Origin: Mycobacterium triplex
GTDB taxonomy: Bacteria; Actinomycetota; Actinomycetes; Mycobacteriales; Mycobacteriaceae
Reading direction: 5' to 3'
Assembly: GCF_000689255.1 (NCBI RefSeq)
Contig: NZ_HG964446.1
Span: 4,383,250-4,447,249, forward strand
DNA: 64,000 nt
Each line of letters starts with the position of its first letter. The first letter of the stretch is position 1. Under the pieces are notes generated by a model. That model was given only the letters and a program-made list of their open reading frames with translations, was not told where the DNA came from and made no database searches. Below are positions 10,023 to 18,373 of this stretch, piece by piece. Made by a program: the position numbers and the translations under genes.

Positions 10023-10505
10023 CTAGGCGGACAGAGACAGCGGGCTGGGGTCCTCGGCGCCGTCGCCGGATTCGGCCGAGTCGTCCTGGGCGACCGGTTC
10101 GGGTGCGGTGTCGGCGACCGCGCCGGCCGGTTCCGCGTCGGGGCCGGTGTAGCCGGGCTTTTCGATCCGCACGATCGCGCGTGAGACGTCGGGCCCGACG
10201 GACGTGGCGCGCATCTCCAGCGACGAACGCCGATTGCCATCACGGTCCTCGTACTCGCTGGTGTAGACGAAGCCGACCACGATCACCGGTGCGCCCTTAC
10301 CGAGCGCGGCCCCGACGCCGGTGACCAACTTGCCCCAGCAATTGACGTTGATGAACAGCGAGTTCCCCGGCTCCCAACCGCCGTCCGCGGTCCGGCGGCG
10401 CGAATTGCTGGCTACCCGGAACTTCATGACCTCCTGACTTCCGACCTGCCGGCGCTCGGGATTGTTGACGATGTGGCCGACCACGGTGAGCGGTGTTTCG
10501 AACAT
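10023..10505 (-). CDS. ssbB: single-stranded DNA-binding protein paralogue SsbB
   Basis: 160-residue protein with one N-terminal OB fold (FETPLTVVGHIVNNPERRQ ... FINVNCWGKLVTGVGAALGKG), followed by an acidic, Ala/Pro-rich tail. The C terminus reads DPSPLSLSA and lacks the DDDIPF-type acidic tip that SSB uses to recruit partners. This matches the second mycobacterial SSB (Rv2478c type) rather than the essential one. Start chosen at ATG 10505 because AAAGGAA lies about 8 bases upstream; a frame extending to 10544 has no ribosome-binding site. Likely role: stress or recombination-related ssDNA binding. Confidence 0.9.
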   Translation of the reverse strand: MFETPLTVVGHIVNNPERRQVGSQEVMKFRVASNSRRRTADGGWEPGNSLFINVNCWGKLVTGVGAALGKGAPVIVVGFVYTSEYEDRDGNRRSSLEMRATSVGPDVSRAIVRIEKPGYTGPDAEPAGAVADTAPEPVAQDDSAESGDGAEDPSPLSLSA

Positions 10506-10698
10506 GACTTGGTTCCTTTCGTATTGCGTGTGACTGCTGCCCATTCAGCGCGGGCGCACCGACGAGTCACCGGCGGTCCGGTCCGATGGTCGGCAGCGTC
10601 TGTGGACAAACTCGTGACTGGGGATAAGGACTCGTCTGGCCACCCGGGACCAGGGGCCCTGGGCCGAGGTTGTCGCAGTCGGCTGTGAGGATCGGGTT

Positions 10699-11940
10699 AT
10701 GTCGATCGGGTCGTCTTGCGTGGTGGTGAGCCCTAAGGAGCGGCTGGAGGTGTTGTTTGGCGAGTTGGCGGAGTTGACCGGTCAACGCAATGCCATTGAT
10801 GCCCGCATTGTGCAGATCACCGCGGAGATCGACCACGACGGGTTGTGGGGGATGACCGGTGCGCGGTCGGTGGCGGCGTTGGTGGCCTGGAAGACCGGGT
10901 CGTCGCCGGCCAACGCCCACACCATCGCCACCGTGGCCCACCGGCTCGACGAGTTTCCGCGCTGCGCTGCGGGGATGGCCGAGGGTCGGCTGTCGCTGGA
11001 TCAGATCGGGGTGATCGCGGGCGGGGCGGGGCAGGGATCCGATGAGCACTACGCGGCACTGGCCTCGGTGGCCACCGTCAGCCAGCTGCGCACCGCGGTC
11101 AAACTCGAACCACGACCCCACCCCGAGCCGGCCCGGCCGGCCCCGCCCGCCTCGATCAGCAAAACCGCCACCGAGGAGTCCACCTGCTGGCGGATCACCC
11201 TGCCCCACCCCGATGCGGCGAAGTTCGAGGCGGCGCTGGCCTCGCACCGCGACGCCCTGATCACCGAATACAAACAGGACCACGCCACCAGCGCCGGTGA
11301 TTTGGTGCCCCCATTCCCGGGGACTGTGGAGGCGTTTCTGCGCCTGGTGCAGACCGGCTGGGATGCCGAGGCCACCCGCCGCCCGCACGGCCAGCACACC
11401 ACCGTGGTGGTGCACCTCGATGTGGCCCAGCGGGCCGCGGCGCTGCATCTGGGCCCGCTGCTGTCCGACGCCGAACGCCACTACCTGACCTGTGATGCCA
11501 CCGGCGAAGTGTGGTTCGAACGCGCCGGTGAGCCTATCGGCGCCGGGCGCACCACCCGGCTGATCAGCCGGCGGCTACGCCGCGCCCTGCAACACCGCGA
11601 CCGCACCTGCGCGGTGCCCGGCTGCGGGGCCACCCGCGGCCTACACGCCCACCACATCGTGCACTGGGAAGACGGCGGCCCCACCGAACTGGCCAACCTG
11701 GTCCTGCTCTGCCCGTATCATCACCGCCTGCACCACCGCGGCGGCATCACCATCACCGGACCCGCCGACCACCTCACCATCACCGACAGCACCGGCCAAC
11801 AGCTGCGCCCGGGATCACTCGCCCGCCCACCAAAACGTCCCCCACCCGATGTGCCACCCTGCCCCGGACCCACCGGCGAACCCGCCCACTGGTGGTGGTA
11901 CCAACCCTTCCAACCACAACCACCACCCCCCACCAACTAG
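10699..11940 (+). CDS. DUF222 / HNH endonuclease-domain protein, 13E12 repeat family
   Basis: 413 residues: an N-terminal DUF222 region (about residues 15-290) and a C-terminal HNH nuclease domain with CAVPGCG ... HAHHIVHWEDGG ... NLVLLCPYHHRLHHRGG. The paired cysteines and clustered histidines of an HNH zinc/metal site are all present. This is the protein family carried by the mycobacterial REP13E12 repeats, which occur in many copies and serve as phage integration targets in M. tuberculosis. ATG 10699; GTG about 7 codons later is an alternative. It sits between ssbB and the lipid operon, where M. tuberculosis H37Rv has an IS6110. The C terminus is Pro-rich. Activity is inferred, not shown. 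Confidence 0.9.
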   Translation: MSIGSSCVVVSPKERLEVLFGELAELTGQRNAIDARIVQITAEIDHDGLWGMTGARSVAALVAWKTGSSPANAHTIATVAHRLDEFPRCAAGMAEGRLSLDQIGVIAGGAGQGSDEHYAALASVATVSQLRTAVKLEPRPHPEPARPAPPASISKTATEESTCWRITLPHPDAAKFEAALASHRDALITEYKQDHATSAGDLVPPFPGTVEAFLRLVQTGWDAEATRRPHGQHTTVVVHLDVAQRAAALHLGPLLSDAERHYLTCDATGEVWFERAGEPIGAGRTTRLISRRLRRALQHRDRTCAVPGCGATRGLHAHHIVHWEDGGPTELANLVLLCPYHHRLHHRGGITITGPADHLTITDSTGQQLRPGSLARPPKRPPPDVPPCPGPTGEPAHWWWYQPFQPQPPPPTN

Positions 11941-12142
11941 GCAGACATTCGTTCGTGACAGGCGCACCAACATGCGCCAAGTCGGGTAACGGCACCGAAG
12001 CACTAGCGGGAGTGCGATACACGAATGCGCTTGCGGGCACGTTTAATTCGCACGCGAGCCGCTGGAGCCATTCGGTCGCCGGTCACCCCGAATCCAAAGC
12101 GCCCGCGGCGAAGATAGGCATCCATCCGCTCCCGACGGATGC

Positions 12143-12200
12143 GCGACCGTACCGTCACTGCGGAAATTTGCGCCGGAAATCGCCGTGCCGTTACGCTCGC
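12143..12200. repeat. 58-bp inverted element, copy 1
   Basis: Left arm at 12143-12153 and right arm GTTACGCTCGC at 12190-12200, separated by exactly 36 bases. The right arm is identical to that of the element at 43700-43757; the left arm has two mismatches. It lies between two convergent genes and covers the stop codon of the CopD-CtaG gene. This suggests a bidirectional transcription-ending or RNA-stabilising structure. Confidence 0.5.
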
Positions 12201-14218
12201 GGATCGCTCGAAGGCCTTGGCCCTGACCCGCGAGCCAGTTCGGCCAGCATGGCGTTGTAGGCGGCCAGGTCGGCGTCGTCGTCGCGGTCGGCCGCCCGGT
12301 CAAGACGCCGTGCGGTCCGCGCGTCGCTGCGGGCCCACTGCACCAGCAGCGCGAGCATCACGATCACGAGTGGCACTTCGCCTGCCGCCCAAGCGATTCC
12401 GCCACCCAGGCGTTGATCGCCCAGCAGATCGGTGTGCCAACTCAAGCCCAGCGACCGGTAGTAGGCCTCCCCCAGCACGGTTGGGGTGCCCATCAGTTCC
12501 ACACCGAAGAACGCGTGCATGGGCAAGGACGCGAACACCACGCCCACCTTGGCCAGCGGCGGGATCGGCCGCGGTGTCGGGTCCACGCCGATCACCACCC
12601 AATAGAAGAGGTAGCCGCTGACCAGGAAGTGCACGTTCATCGCCAGATGCCCGGCATGGCTGGCGACCGCGTTGTCGAAGATGGAGGTGAAGTACAGGCC
12701 GTAGAAGCCCGCGACGAACAGCACCGTCGCCACGATCGGATTGGTCAGGATGCGCGACACCCGGCTGTGCAGCGCGGCCAGCAGCCATTCACGCATGGCC
12801 GGCGGATCGTCGCGGCCCGCGGCGGGCAACGCCCGCAGCGCCAGGCTGACCGGCGCGCCCAGCACCAGCAGGATCGGCACCAGCATCGACAGCCCCATGT
12901 GCGCGGCCATGTGCATGCTGAACATCGCCGGCATGTAGCGGCCGACGCCGGACGAAGTCACGAACAGCAGGGTCACACAGCCCAGCAACCAGGCCAGGAT
13001 CCGGCCGGACGGCCAGTGATCGCCGCGGCGGTGCAGCCGCAGCACCCCCGCGATATACAGCGCGGCCAAAATGATTGCGGCCGTACCGAAGATCAGATCG
13101 AAGCGCCAGTCGAGCAGGATGCGCGCCACCGTCGGCCCGCCGTCGAAGTCGTAGCCGATCTCCGCCTCGGGAATCGACGGCAGGCGGATCGGCGGTGGTG
13201 GGGGCGGGGTGCGGCCCAGCCCGACGGCGATGCCGAACGTCACGCCGAACAGCACCGCCTCGACCAGCGCCAGCCGAATCAGGCCGCTGCGTGACGTGGG
13301 ATCACGTTGCAGCGCAACGACTCCGGCGCGCCGTTGACGCCAGCCCAGGACACCCAGCGCGCATAGCGCCACGAACTTGGCCAGCACCAGCCGCCCGTAC
13401 GGCGTGGTCAGCAGGTCCGACGGCAACACCCGCACCAAGGCGTTCATCACGCCACTGAGCGCCATCGCGACCCAGCACCACAGCGCGATCGTCGAGAAGC
13501 GCCGCGCCGCAAGGGCGAGGTAGTCGCCGCCCCGCACCGCGTGCGCGAGCAGCGCCAGCAGCCCGCCGGCCCACAGGCTGGCGGCGAGCAGGTGGATCAG
13601 AAGGCTGTTGGTGGCCAGGTCGTGCGAGCCGCCGGCCGACGAGTGTCCCGTCAGCCCCAGCGGGATCAGCGTGATCACCGACCCGGCCAGCAGCAGCGGC
13701 GTCCACGACCAACGGAGCACCGCCAAGCTGGCCAACGTGACGGCGGCGGCCAGGAACGCGGTCCAGCGCCACGAGGATGCGGTGTTGACCAGGCTGGCCA
13801 GCGTCCACAGGCGCACCGGATTGAGGATCTCGGTCAACCGGTGACCGGATACATCGGAAATGGTCAGCGGGATCAGTAAGAACGCACACACCGCCCACCC
13901 GCCCGACGCGACCGTTCCCACCCGTAGCGCCCGGTACCCGCCGGCGTCGAGCACGCCGGACTTCTGCGGCGGCACCAGAAACGCCGCGAAGAGAAACGAT
14001 CCGACCGCCAGCACCGCGGCGATCTCACCCGCGGCCCGGACGAACGGCAGGCCCAGGGTTGTCGCCGGGCCCGGATCGGGCAACCCGGTGGCGGTCAGCG
14101 TATCGGCCAGCGACAGCGCCCCGATCCCGGCGGCGGTGCAGCCGGCCAGCACCGCGACGCCGGTAAGCAGCGGCCACACCAGCTCTCTGGCCTTGGCTGC
14201 GGACTGGCCAACCGTCAT
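12191..14218 (-). CDS. CopD-CtaG fusion: copper/cytochrome oxidase assembly membrane protein
   Basis: 675-residue polytopic membrane protein. The N-terminal half (to about residue 340) resembles the CopD copper-resistance domain with many hydrophobic helices. The C-terminal half (about 370-640) is a caa3-type CtaG domain, with histidine-rich helices such as YMPAMFSMHMAAHMGLSM and SHAGHLAMNVHFLVSGYLFYWVVIG. Both families are linked to copper handling and cytochrome c oxidase assembly. The protein resembles M. tuberculosis Rv0102, whose gene lies elsewhere, so this is a relocated orthologue or a paralogue. The start codon is ATG 14218. It is convergent with the DUF222 gene and 37 bases downstream of plsB2. 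Confidence 0.85.
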   Translation of the reverse strand: MTVGQSAAKARELVWPLLTGVAVLAGCTAAGIGALSLADTLTATGLPDPGPATTLGLPFVRAAGEIAAVLAVGSFLFAAFLVPPQKSGVLDAGGYRALRVGTVASGGWAVCAFLLIPLTISDVSGHRLTEILNPVRLWTLASLVNTASSWRWTAFLAAAVTLASLAVLRWSWTPLLLAGSVITLIPLGLTGHSSAGGSHDLATNSLLIHLLAASLWAGGLLALLAHAVRGGDYLALAARRFSTIALWCWVAMALSGVMNALVRVLPSDLLTTPYGRLVLAKFVALCALGVLGWRQRRAGVVALQRDPTSRSGLIRLALVEAVLFGVTFGIAVGLGRTPPPPPPIRLPSIPEAEIGYDFDGGPTVARILLDWRFDLIFGTAAIILAALYIAGVLRLHRRGDHWPSGRILAWLLGCVTLLFVTSSGVGRYMPAMFSMHMAAHMGLSMLVPILLVLGAPVSLALRALPAAGRDDPPAMREWLLAALHSRVSRILTNPIVATVLFVAGFYGLYFTSIFDNAVASHAGHLAMNVHFLVSGYLFYWVVIGVDPTPRPIPPLAKVGVVFASLPMHAFFGVELMGTPTVLGEAYYRSLGLSWHTDLLGDQRLGGGIAWAAGEVPLVIVMLALLVQWARSDARTARRLDRAADRDDDADLAAYNAMLAELARGSGPRPSSDPRA

Positions 14219-14255
14219 ACATCCAGAGTATGGGCGGGCGCCCGCAAAGCCCGTG

Positions 14256-16610
14256 CTACCCAGCCGGGCGAGCGGTTCGCTCCTCGCGTGCCTGGAATTC
14301 GCGGGCCACGAATTGGTTGCGGGCGATGTGCTCGACGTAGCCGAAATCCCGCAGGATCGCCCGCAATTCCCGGCGGAAGGCAGTGCGGCGTTCGGCCAGA
14401 TCCTCCGCCGGTGCGATCAGATCCTGATCGGCGACGACCTGGCGCGCGGTGGCAAAGAGCAGCGTAGACACCGACTCGCTGCTGCGCACCCGGGTCTGTG
14501 CCACGTATTGCTGACCGACCCCGAGTGCGGCCTCGGTGAGTTCCTGCTGCCCGACATCGGCCGGCGCATCGCGCAACACGTCGGCGACGATCTCGTAGGC
14601 CTCGAAGAACACCCGCAGCATCGCGTCGGACATCAACGGCCGCTTGGCGAACAGCAACGCGTCGATCGCGGCGCCGCCGGCCGCGACGTGAGTTTCCCAA
14701 TCGTCATGCCATGCCATTTCTTCGGCGATGTTGTCGCGAAAGGCCGTCGAATCGGCGAAGTAGAAGTCGAATTTGAGCAGATCCCGCAACCGCATCGCCT
14801 GAGACCAGAAGGCTTCCATGCGATCGCCTTCGGTGTGCCGGGCATGCGCCAGGGCGAGTTCGACGATCGAGGTCTCCAGGAAGGCGTGGATGACCGAGTT
14901 TCGGTAGAACGCCGCGGCGTGCTCCTTGTCGGGGGTGATCAGCCACACCGGCTCGCGGCCGCTGTCGACGCGAGTGATCGGGTGCCCGTTGGACAATGCG
15001 TCGACGGCCGCGCGCACCCCGTCGCTCGTGCGCAGCCGCAACGCGCTATTCGATACGGGCGTGTTCTTGCGGTCCAGGTAATCCAGCGAGTCCTGCAGGG
15101 TGTGGTGCAGTTGGTCGAGCGTGAGGGCCGCGCCCCGGGTGGTGAGTAGCAACGCGCACACCAAACCCGTCGCCGTCACCGGCGTTGCCCGCAGGATCCG
15201 CCACGCAACTTCGAACGACATCTTTTGCAGCGCAAGACGTTTGGCGTCCCCATCTTGGGCTAACGGGCCGTGCGGCGGGCCGAGGTACTGGCGCATCGAG
15301 ACCGCTTCGGGGAAGCGGACGTAGATCTTGCCGTAGTTGCGTTCACCCTGCGCCTTGATGAAGTTGTACAGCCACAGCACGCCCTCGGGCGTCTTCTCGC
15401 CGCCGCGTGCGTAGGCGGCGTATTCGGCCGTCTCGTGCAGCTGATCGAAGCCGATCGAAACCGGTTGCAGCAGAATGTCTTCGCTGCGGCCATCAAGATA
15501 CGCGTTGGCCACATACGACATCAGGCCGAGCTTTGGGGGCAGCATCTTGCCGGTGCGCGAGCGGGTGCCCTCGATGGACCAGCTCAGGTTGAATCGCTTC
15601 TCGACGATGTAGCCGACGTATTCGCGCAGCACGTACTTGTAGAGCGGATTGTCGGCGATGTCGCGGCGGATGAAGATCACGCCGGAGCGCCGCAACAGCG
15701 GCCCCATCAACCCGAAGGACAGGTTGATGCCGGCGAACACATGCACCGGCGGTAACCGGTTTTCCTGCATCGCGACCGGCACCACCGCGCCGTCGATGTA
15801 GGACCGGTGTGAGAACAGCAGCACCGCCGGGTGAACTTCCAACCCGGTGCGCATCGCGGCGATCTGGAACGCGTCGTAGTCGATCTCCGGTTCGAAGCCG
15901 CGGCAAATCGCCCTGGCGAGAACGGAAACCAGGTCGACCGACACCCGGCTCCACCCGGTCGCCAACTCGTCGAGCATCTTGCTCGCTTCTTCGACGCTGG
16001 CGCCCGGGATCTTCTTCAGTCCGGCGCGAAACCGCGTGGACGCCAAAATCTCCGGCTTCATCAGTCGCGGCGACTTGTACTGCGGCCCGAGGATTCGATA
16101 CTCGGCCCGTTCTAACGCCAAAAGGGCACGGCGCGTGACGAACTGGGCGAAATCGCGTTCGTCCCCGCCGACGGTGGTGTCGCGCCATTGCTGGCGGAGT
16201 TCGGACGCCTTGGCCGCCTCGCCGGCCACCACCCGGGCGCGGTGGCGATCCTTGCTCAGGATGTTGCGCTGGCGACGTTGGTTGGGGTGGTAGGGATCCC
16301 AGCCCGGAAGTAACCCTGCCAGCTTCGCCGCCCTGCCGCGATCCGGTGCCGGTAGCCAGAACACCCGTACCGGCACGATCGAGCGGTCTTCGCCGGATTC
16401 GAGTCGGTCGACAAGCAGGTTCAGCGCCGTGGGCGGCGCATCGCCAGAAGGAAGTTTGAGCACGTCGAACTTCACTTCCGGATTCCGGGCGCGCTGCTGG
16501 CTCAGCCATTCCATCACCAGCTGCGTTTCGACGGCGGACTCCATGGACGCCAACACCAGCGAATCTCGCGCGGTCAGGACTGCGCTGGTATCTGCGGCCG
16601 GTTGTGTCAC
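14256..16610 (-). CDS. plsB2: glycerol-3-phosphate acyltransferase PlsB2
   Basis: Transfers an acyl group to sn-1 of glycerol-3-phosphate, the first step of phospholipid and triacylglycerol synthesis, at the inner face of the membrane. The 784-residue length fits the PlsB family. Acyltransferase block I is SHRSYIDG with catalytic His268 and Asp273; block II is GVIFIRRD and block III is SIEGTRSRTGK. GTG 16610 overlaps the plsC stop as GTGA, so the two successive acylation enzymes are translationally coupled. Equivalent of Rv2482c. Acyl donors would include FAS-I products made by the synthase at the right end of this window. Confidence 0.95.
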   Translation of the reverse strand: MTQPAADTSAVLTARDSLVLASMESAVETQLVMEWLSQQRARNPEVKFDVLKLPSGDAPPTALNLLVDRLESGEDRSIVPVRVFWLPAPDRGRAAKLAGLLPGWDPYHPNQRRQRNILSKDRHRARVVAGEAAKASELRQQWRDTTVGGDERDFAQFVTRRALLALERAEYRILGPQYKSPRLMKPEILASTRFRAGLKKIPGASVEEASKMLDELATGWSRVSVDLVSVLARAICRGFEPEIDYDAFQIAAMRTGLEVHPAVLLFSHRSYIDGAVVPVAMQENRLPPVHVFAGINLSFGLMGPLLRRSGVIFIRRDIADNPLYKYVLREYVGYIVEKRFNLSWSIEGTRSRTGKMLPPKLGLMSYVANAYLDGRSEDILLQPVSIGFDQLHETAEYAAYARGGEKTPEGVLWLYNFIKAQGERNYGKIYVRFPEAVSMRQYLGPPHGPLAQDGDAKRLALQKMSFEVAWRILRATPVTATGLVCALLLTTRGAALTLDQLHHTLQDSLDYLDRKNTPVSNSALRLRTSDGVRAAVDALSNGHPITRVDSGREPVWLITPDKEHAAAFYRNSVIHAFLETSIVELALAHARHTEGDRMEAFWSQAMRLRDLLKFDFYFADSTAFRDNIAEEMAWHDDWETHVAAGGAAIDALLFAKRPLMSDAMLRVFFEAYEIVADVLRDAPADVGQQELTEAALGVGQQYVAQTRVRSSESVSTLLFATARQVVADQDLIAPAEDLAERRTAFRRELRAILRDFGYVEHIARNQFVAREFQAREERTARPAG

Positions 16611-18373
16611 GTGCGCCCTCGGGGCGGAGACGTCGACTCGGCGCTACCGGGCTGGTCCGTGCCGGGCTGCACCGCCGCACCGTCGTTGAGTGCAACCTCC
16701 GACTCATTCGGATTCGGCTGCGCCGGTTGAGGTTTGGCGGCGGCCTTGGTCGCTTTGGCCGCCGACTTTCGTGGCGCGGCCTTTTTTGCCGCAGCCTTTC
16801 TGGCCGGGGCCTTGGTCGCGGCGGCCTTGGCGGAACGCTTGGCCGGGGTCTTTTTGGCCGGCTCCTTGCCGGAGTACAGCTCGGCCTCGGGCAGCTCGTC
16901 CTCGGGCCAGTTGGCCAGGGTGTCCAGATACAGCTGGCGCACCTCGGCGATGTGCTCGGGCAGCGTCTCCACCGTCCAGTCCGTCACCGGGATCGGCGGG
17001 AACACCGCGACATCGACCGTGCCGGGGTTGATCGTGGTCGAGTTGCGGGCGGCGACGATCTCCGCGTTGCGAATCACGATGGGCACGATCGGAATTCCCG
17101 CCGCCATCGCGATGCGGAACGGCCCCTTCTTGAACGGCCCGACCTCGGTGGTGTCGATCCGGGTACCTTCGGGGGCGATCAGGATCGAGAGGCCTTTTTT
17201 GGCCCGTTCTTCGACGGTCTTCATCGTCTCCAGCGCGGCGACCGGATCGTCGCGGTCGATGAACACGCCGTCGGTCAGCTTGCCGAGGGTGCCCACGATC
17301 GGATCCTTCTGCAGCTCTTTCTTAGCGACGGCAACCCAGTTGTCGCGCACCAACGCTCCGGCGATGACGGGGTCAACCTGGTTGCGGTGGTTGAAGATAA
17401 ACACCGCCGGGCGTTGTGCGGTCAGGTGCTCCTTGCCGATGACGTTCAGGCTCACGCCGCTGGCGCCCAACAGCGTCTGGGGGAAGGTCGAGGTGAAGAA
17501 GTTCACCCCCCGCCGTCGGCTCAGGGTCAGCAGGCCGACCCCCAGCGCTCCGGCCGCGACCGGGAACATCGAGCCGATGCCGGCCAGCGTGCGCACCTGT
17601 GGCCGGATACCGACGCTGCCCCGGCTGCTGAATTCCAGGACCGGCCAACCCCGGCGTTTGGCGACGGCGGCCATCTTGCCTTCGGGGTTGGTGGGCCGCG
17701 GATTGCCGACCAGATACATCAGCGCGACGTCCTCGTCGCCGTCGGCGTAGAAGTAGCTGTCTTTCAGGTCGATGTCGTGCTCGGCCGCAAACCGTTGTAC
17801 CGCAGCGGCTTTGCCCGGCCCCCAAAGGATCGGCTCGACGACCTCGCCGGTCAGCAACCCGTCCTCGTTGACCTCGAACTTGTTGGTGAGCGTGTTGGTG
17901 ATGCCGAGGAAGCGGGCCACCGGGTTGACCTGGATGGTCAGCGCCGACGAACTGAGCACCACGGTGTGGCCGCGAGCCACGTGGGCGCGCACCAGCTCAC
18001 GCATCTCCGGGTAGATCCGCGACTCGATCCGTTGTGCGAAGAGCCGCTCGCCGATCTCGTCCAGGTCGGTCAGCATCCGGCCGCGCAGCGCCTCGGATGC
18101 CTTGCTGATCAGATCTTCGAACTCGAGGCGCCCGAGCCGGTGGTTCAGACCGGCCTGAACCATGCTGAGCAGCTCGCCGACGCCGATGTCCCGCCGGCGC
18201 AAGCGCTCCTGGGTGAGGATCACCGCGGTGAACCCGGCGACCAGCGTCCCGTCCATGTCGAAGAACGCACCGACTTTGGGCCCGGGGGGACTGGCGCGGA
18301 TCTCGGCGACCGAGCCGGGCAACCGCAAATCCTTTGGGGGCGCTGGTATCCCGCGGTCTTTCGCCGCGCTCAT
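16607..18373 (-). CDS. plsC: bifunctional HAD phosphatase / 1-acylglycerol-3-phosphate acyltransferase PlsC
   Basis: 588 residues in two domains. Residues about 35-235 are a SerB-like HAD hydrolase with the DMDGT nucleophile motif at 39-43 and the Asp motif DGDED near 211. Residues about 300-500 are an LPA acyltransferase with NHRNQVD (His329, Asp334) and APEGTR. Together they could make phosphatidate and process a phosphorylated product. A final tail of about 60 residues is Lys/Ala/Pro-rich. ATG 18373 is chosen because it overlaps the upstream stop as ATGA; a longer frame to 18985 runs inside the upstream gene in another phase. Equivalent of Rv2483c. Confidence 0.94.
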   Translation of the reverse strand: MSAAKDRGIPAPPKDLRLPGSVAEIRASPPGPKVGAFFDMDGTLVAGFTAVILTQERLRRRDIGVGELLSMVQAGLNHRLGRLEFEDLISKASEALRGRMLTDLDEIGERLFAQRIESRIYPEMRELVRAHVARGHTVVLSSSALTIQVNPVARFLGITNTLTNKFEVNEDGLLTGEVVEPILWGPGKAAAVQRFAAEHDIDLKDSYFYADGDEDVALMYLVGNPRPTNPEGKMAAVAKRRGWPVLEFSSRGSVGIRPQVRTLAGIGSMFPVAAGALGVGLLTLSRRRGVNFFTSTFPQTLLGASGVSLNVIGKEHLTAQRPAVFIFNHRNQVDPVIAGALVRDNWVAVAKKELQKDPIVGTLGKLTDGVFIDRDDPVAALETMKTVEERAKKGLSILIAPEGTRIDTTEVGPFKKGPFRIAMAAGIPIVPIVIRNAEIVAARNSTTINPGTVDVAVFPPIPVTDWTVETLPEHIAEVRQLYLDTLANWPEDELPEAELYSGKEPAKKTPAKRSAKAAATKAPARKAAAKKAAPRKSAAKATKAAAKPQPAQPNPNESEVALNDGAAVQPGTDQPGSAESTSPPRGRT

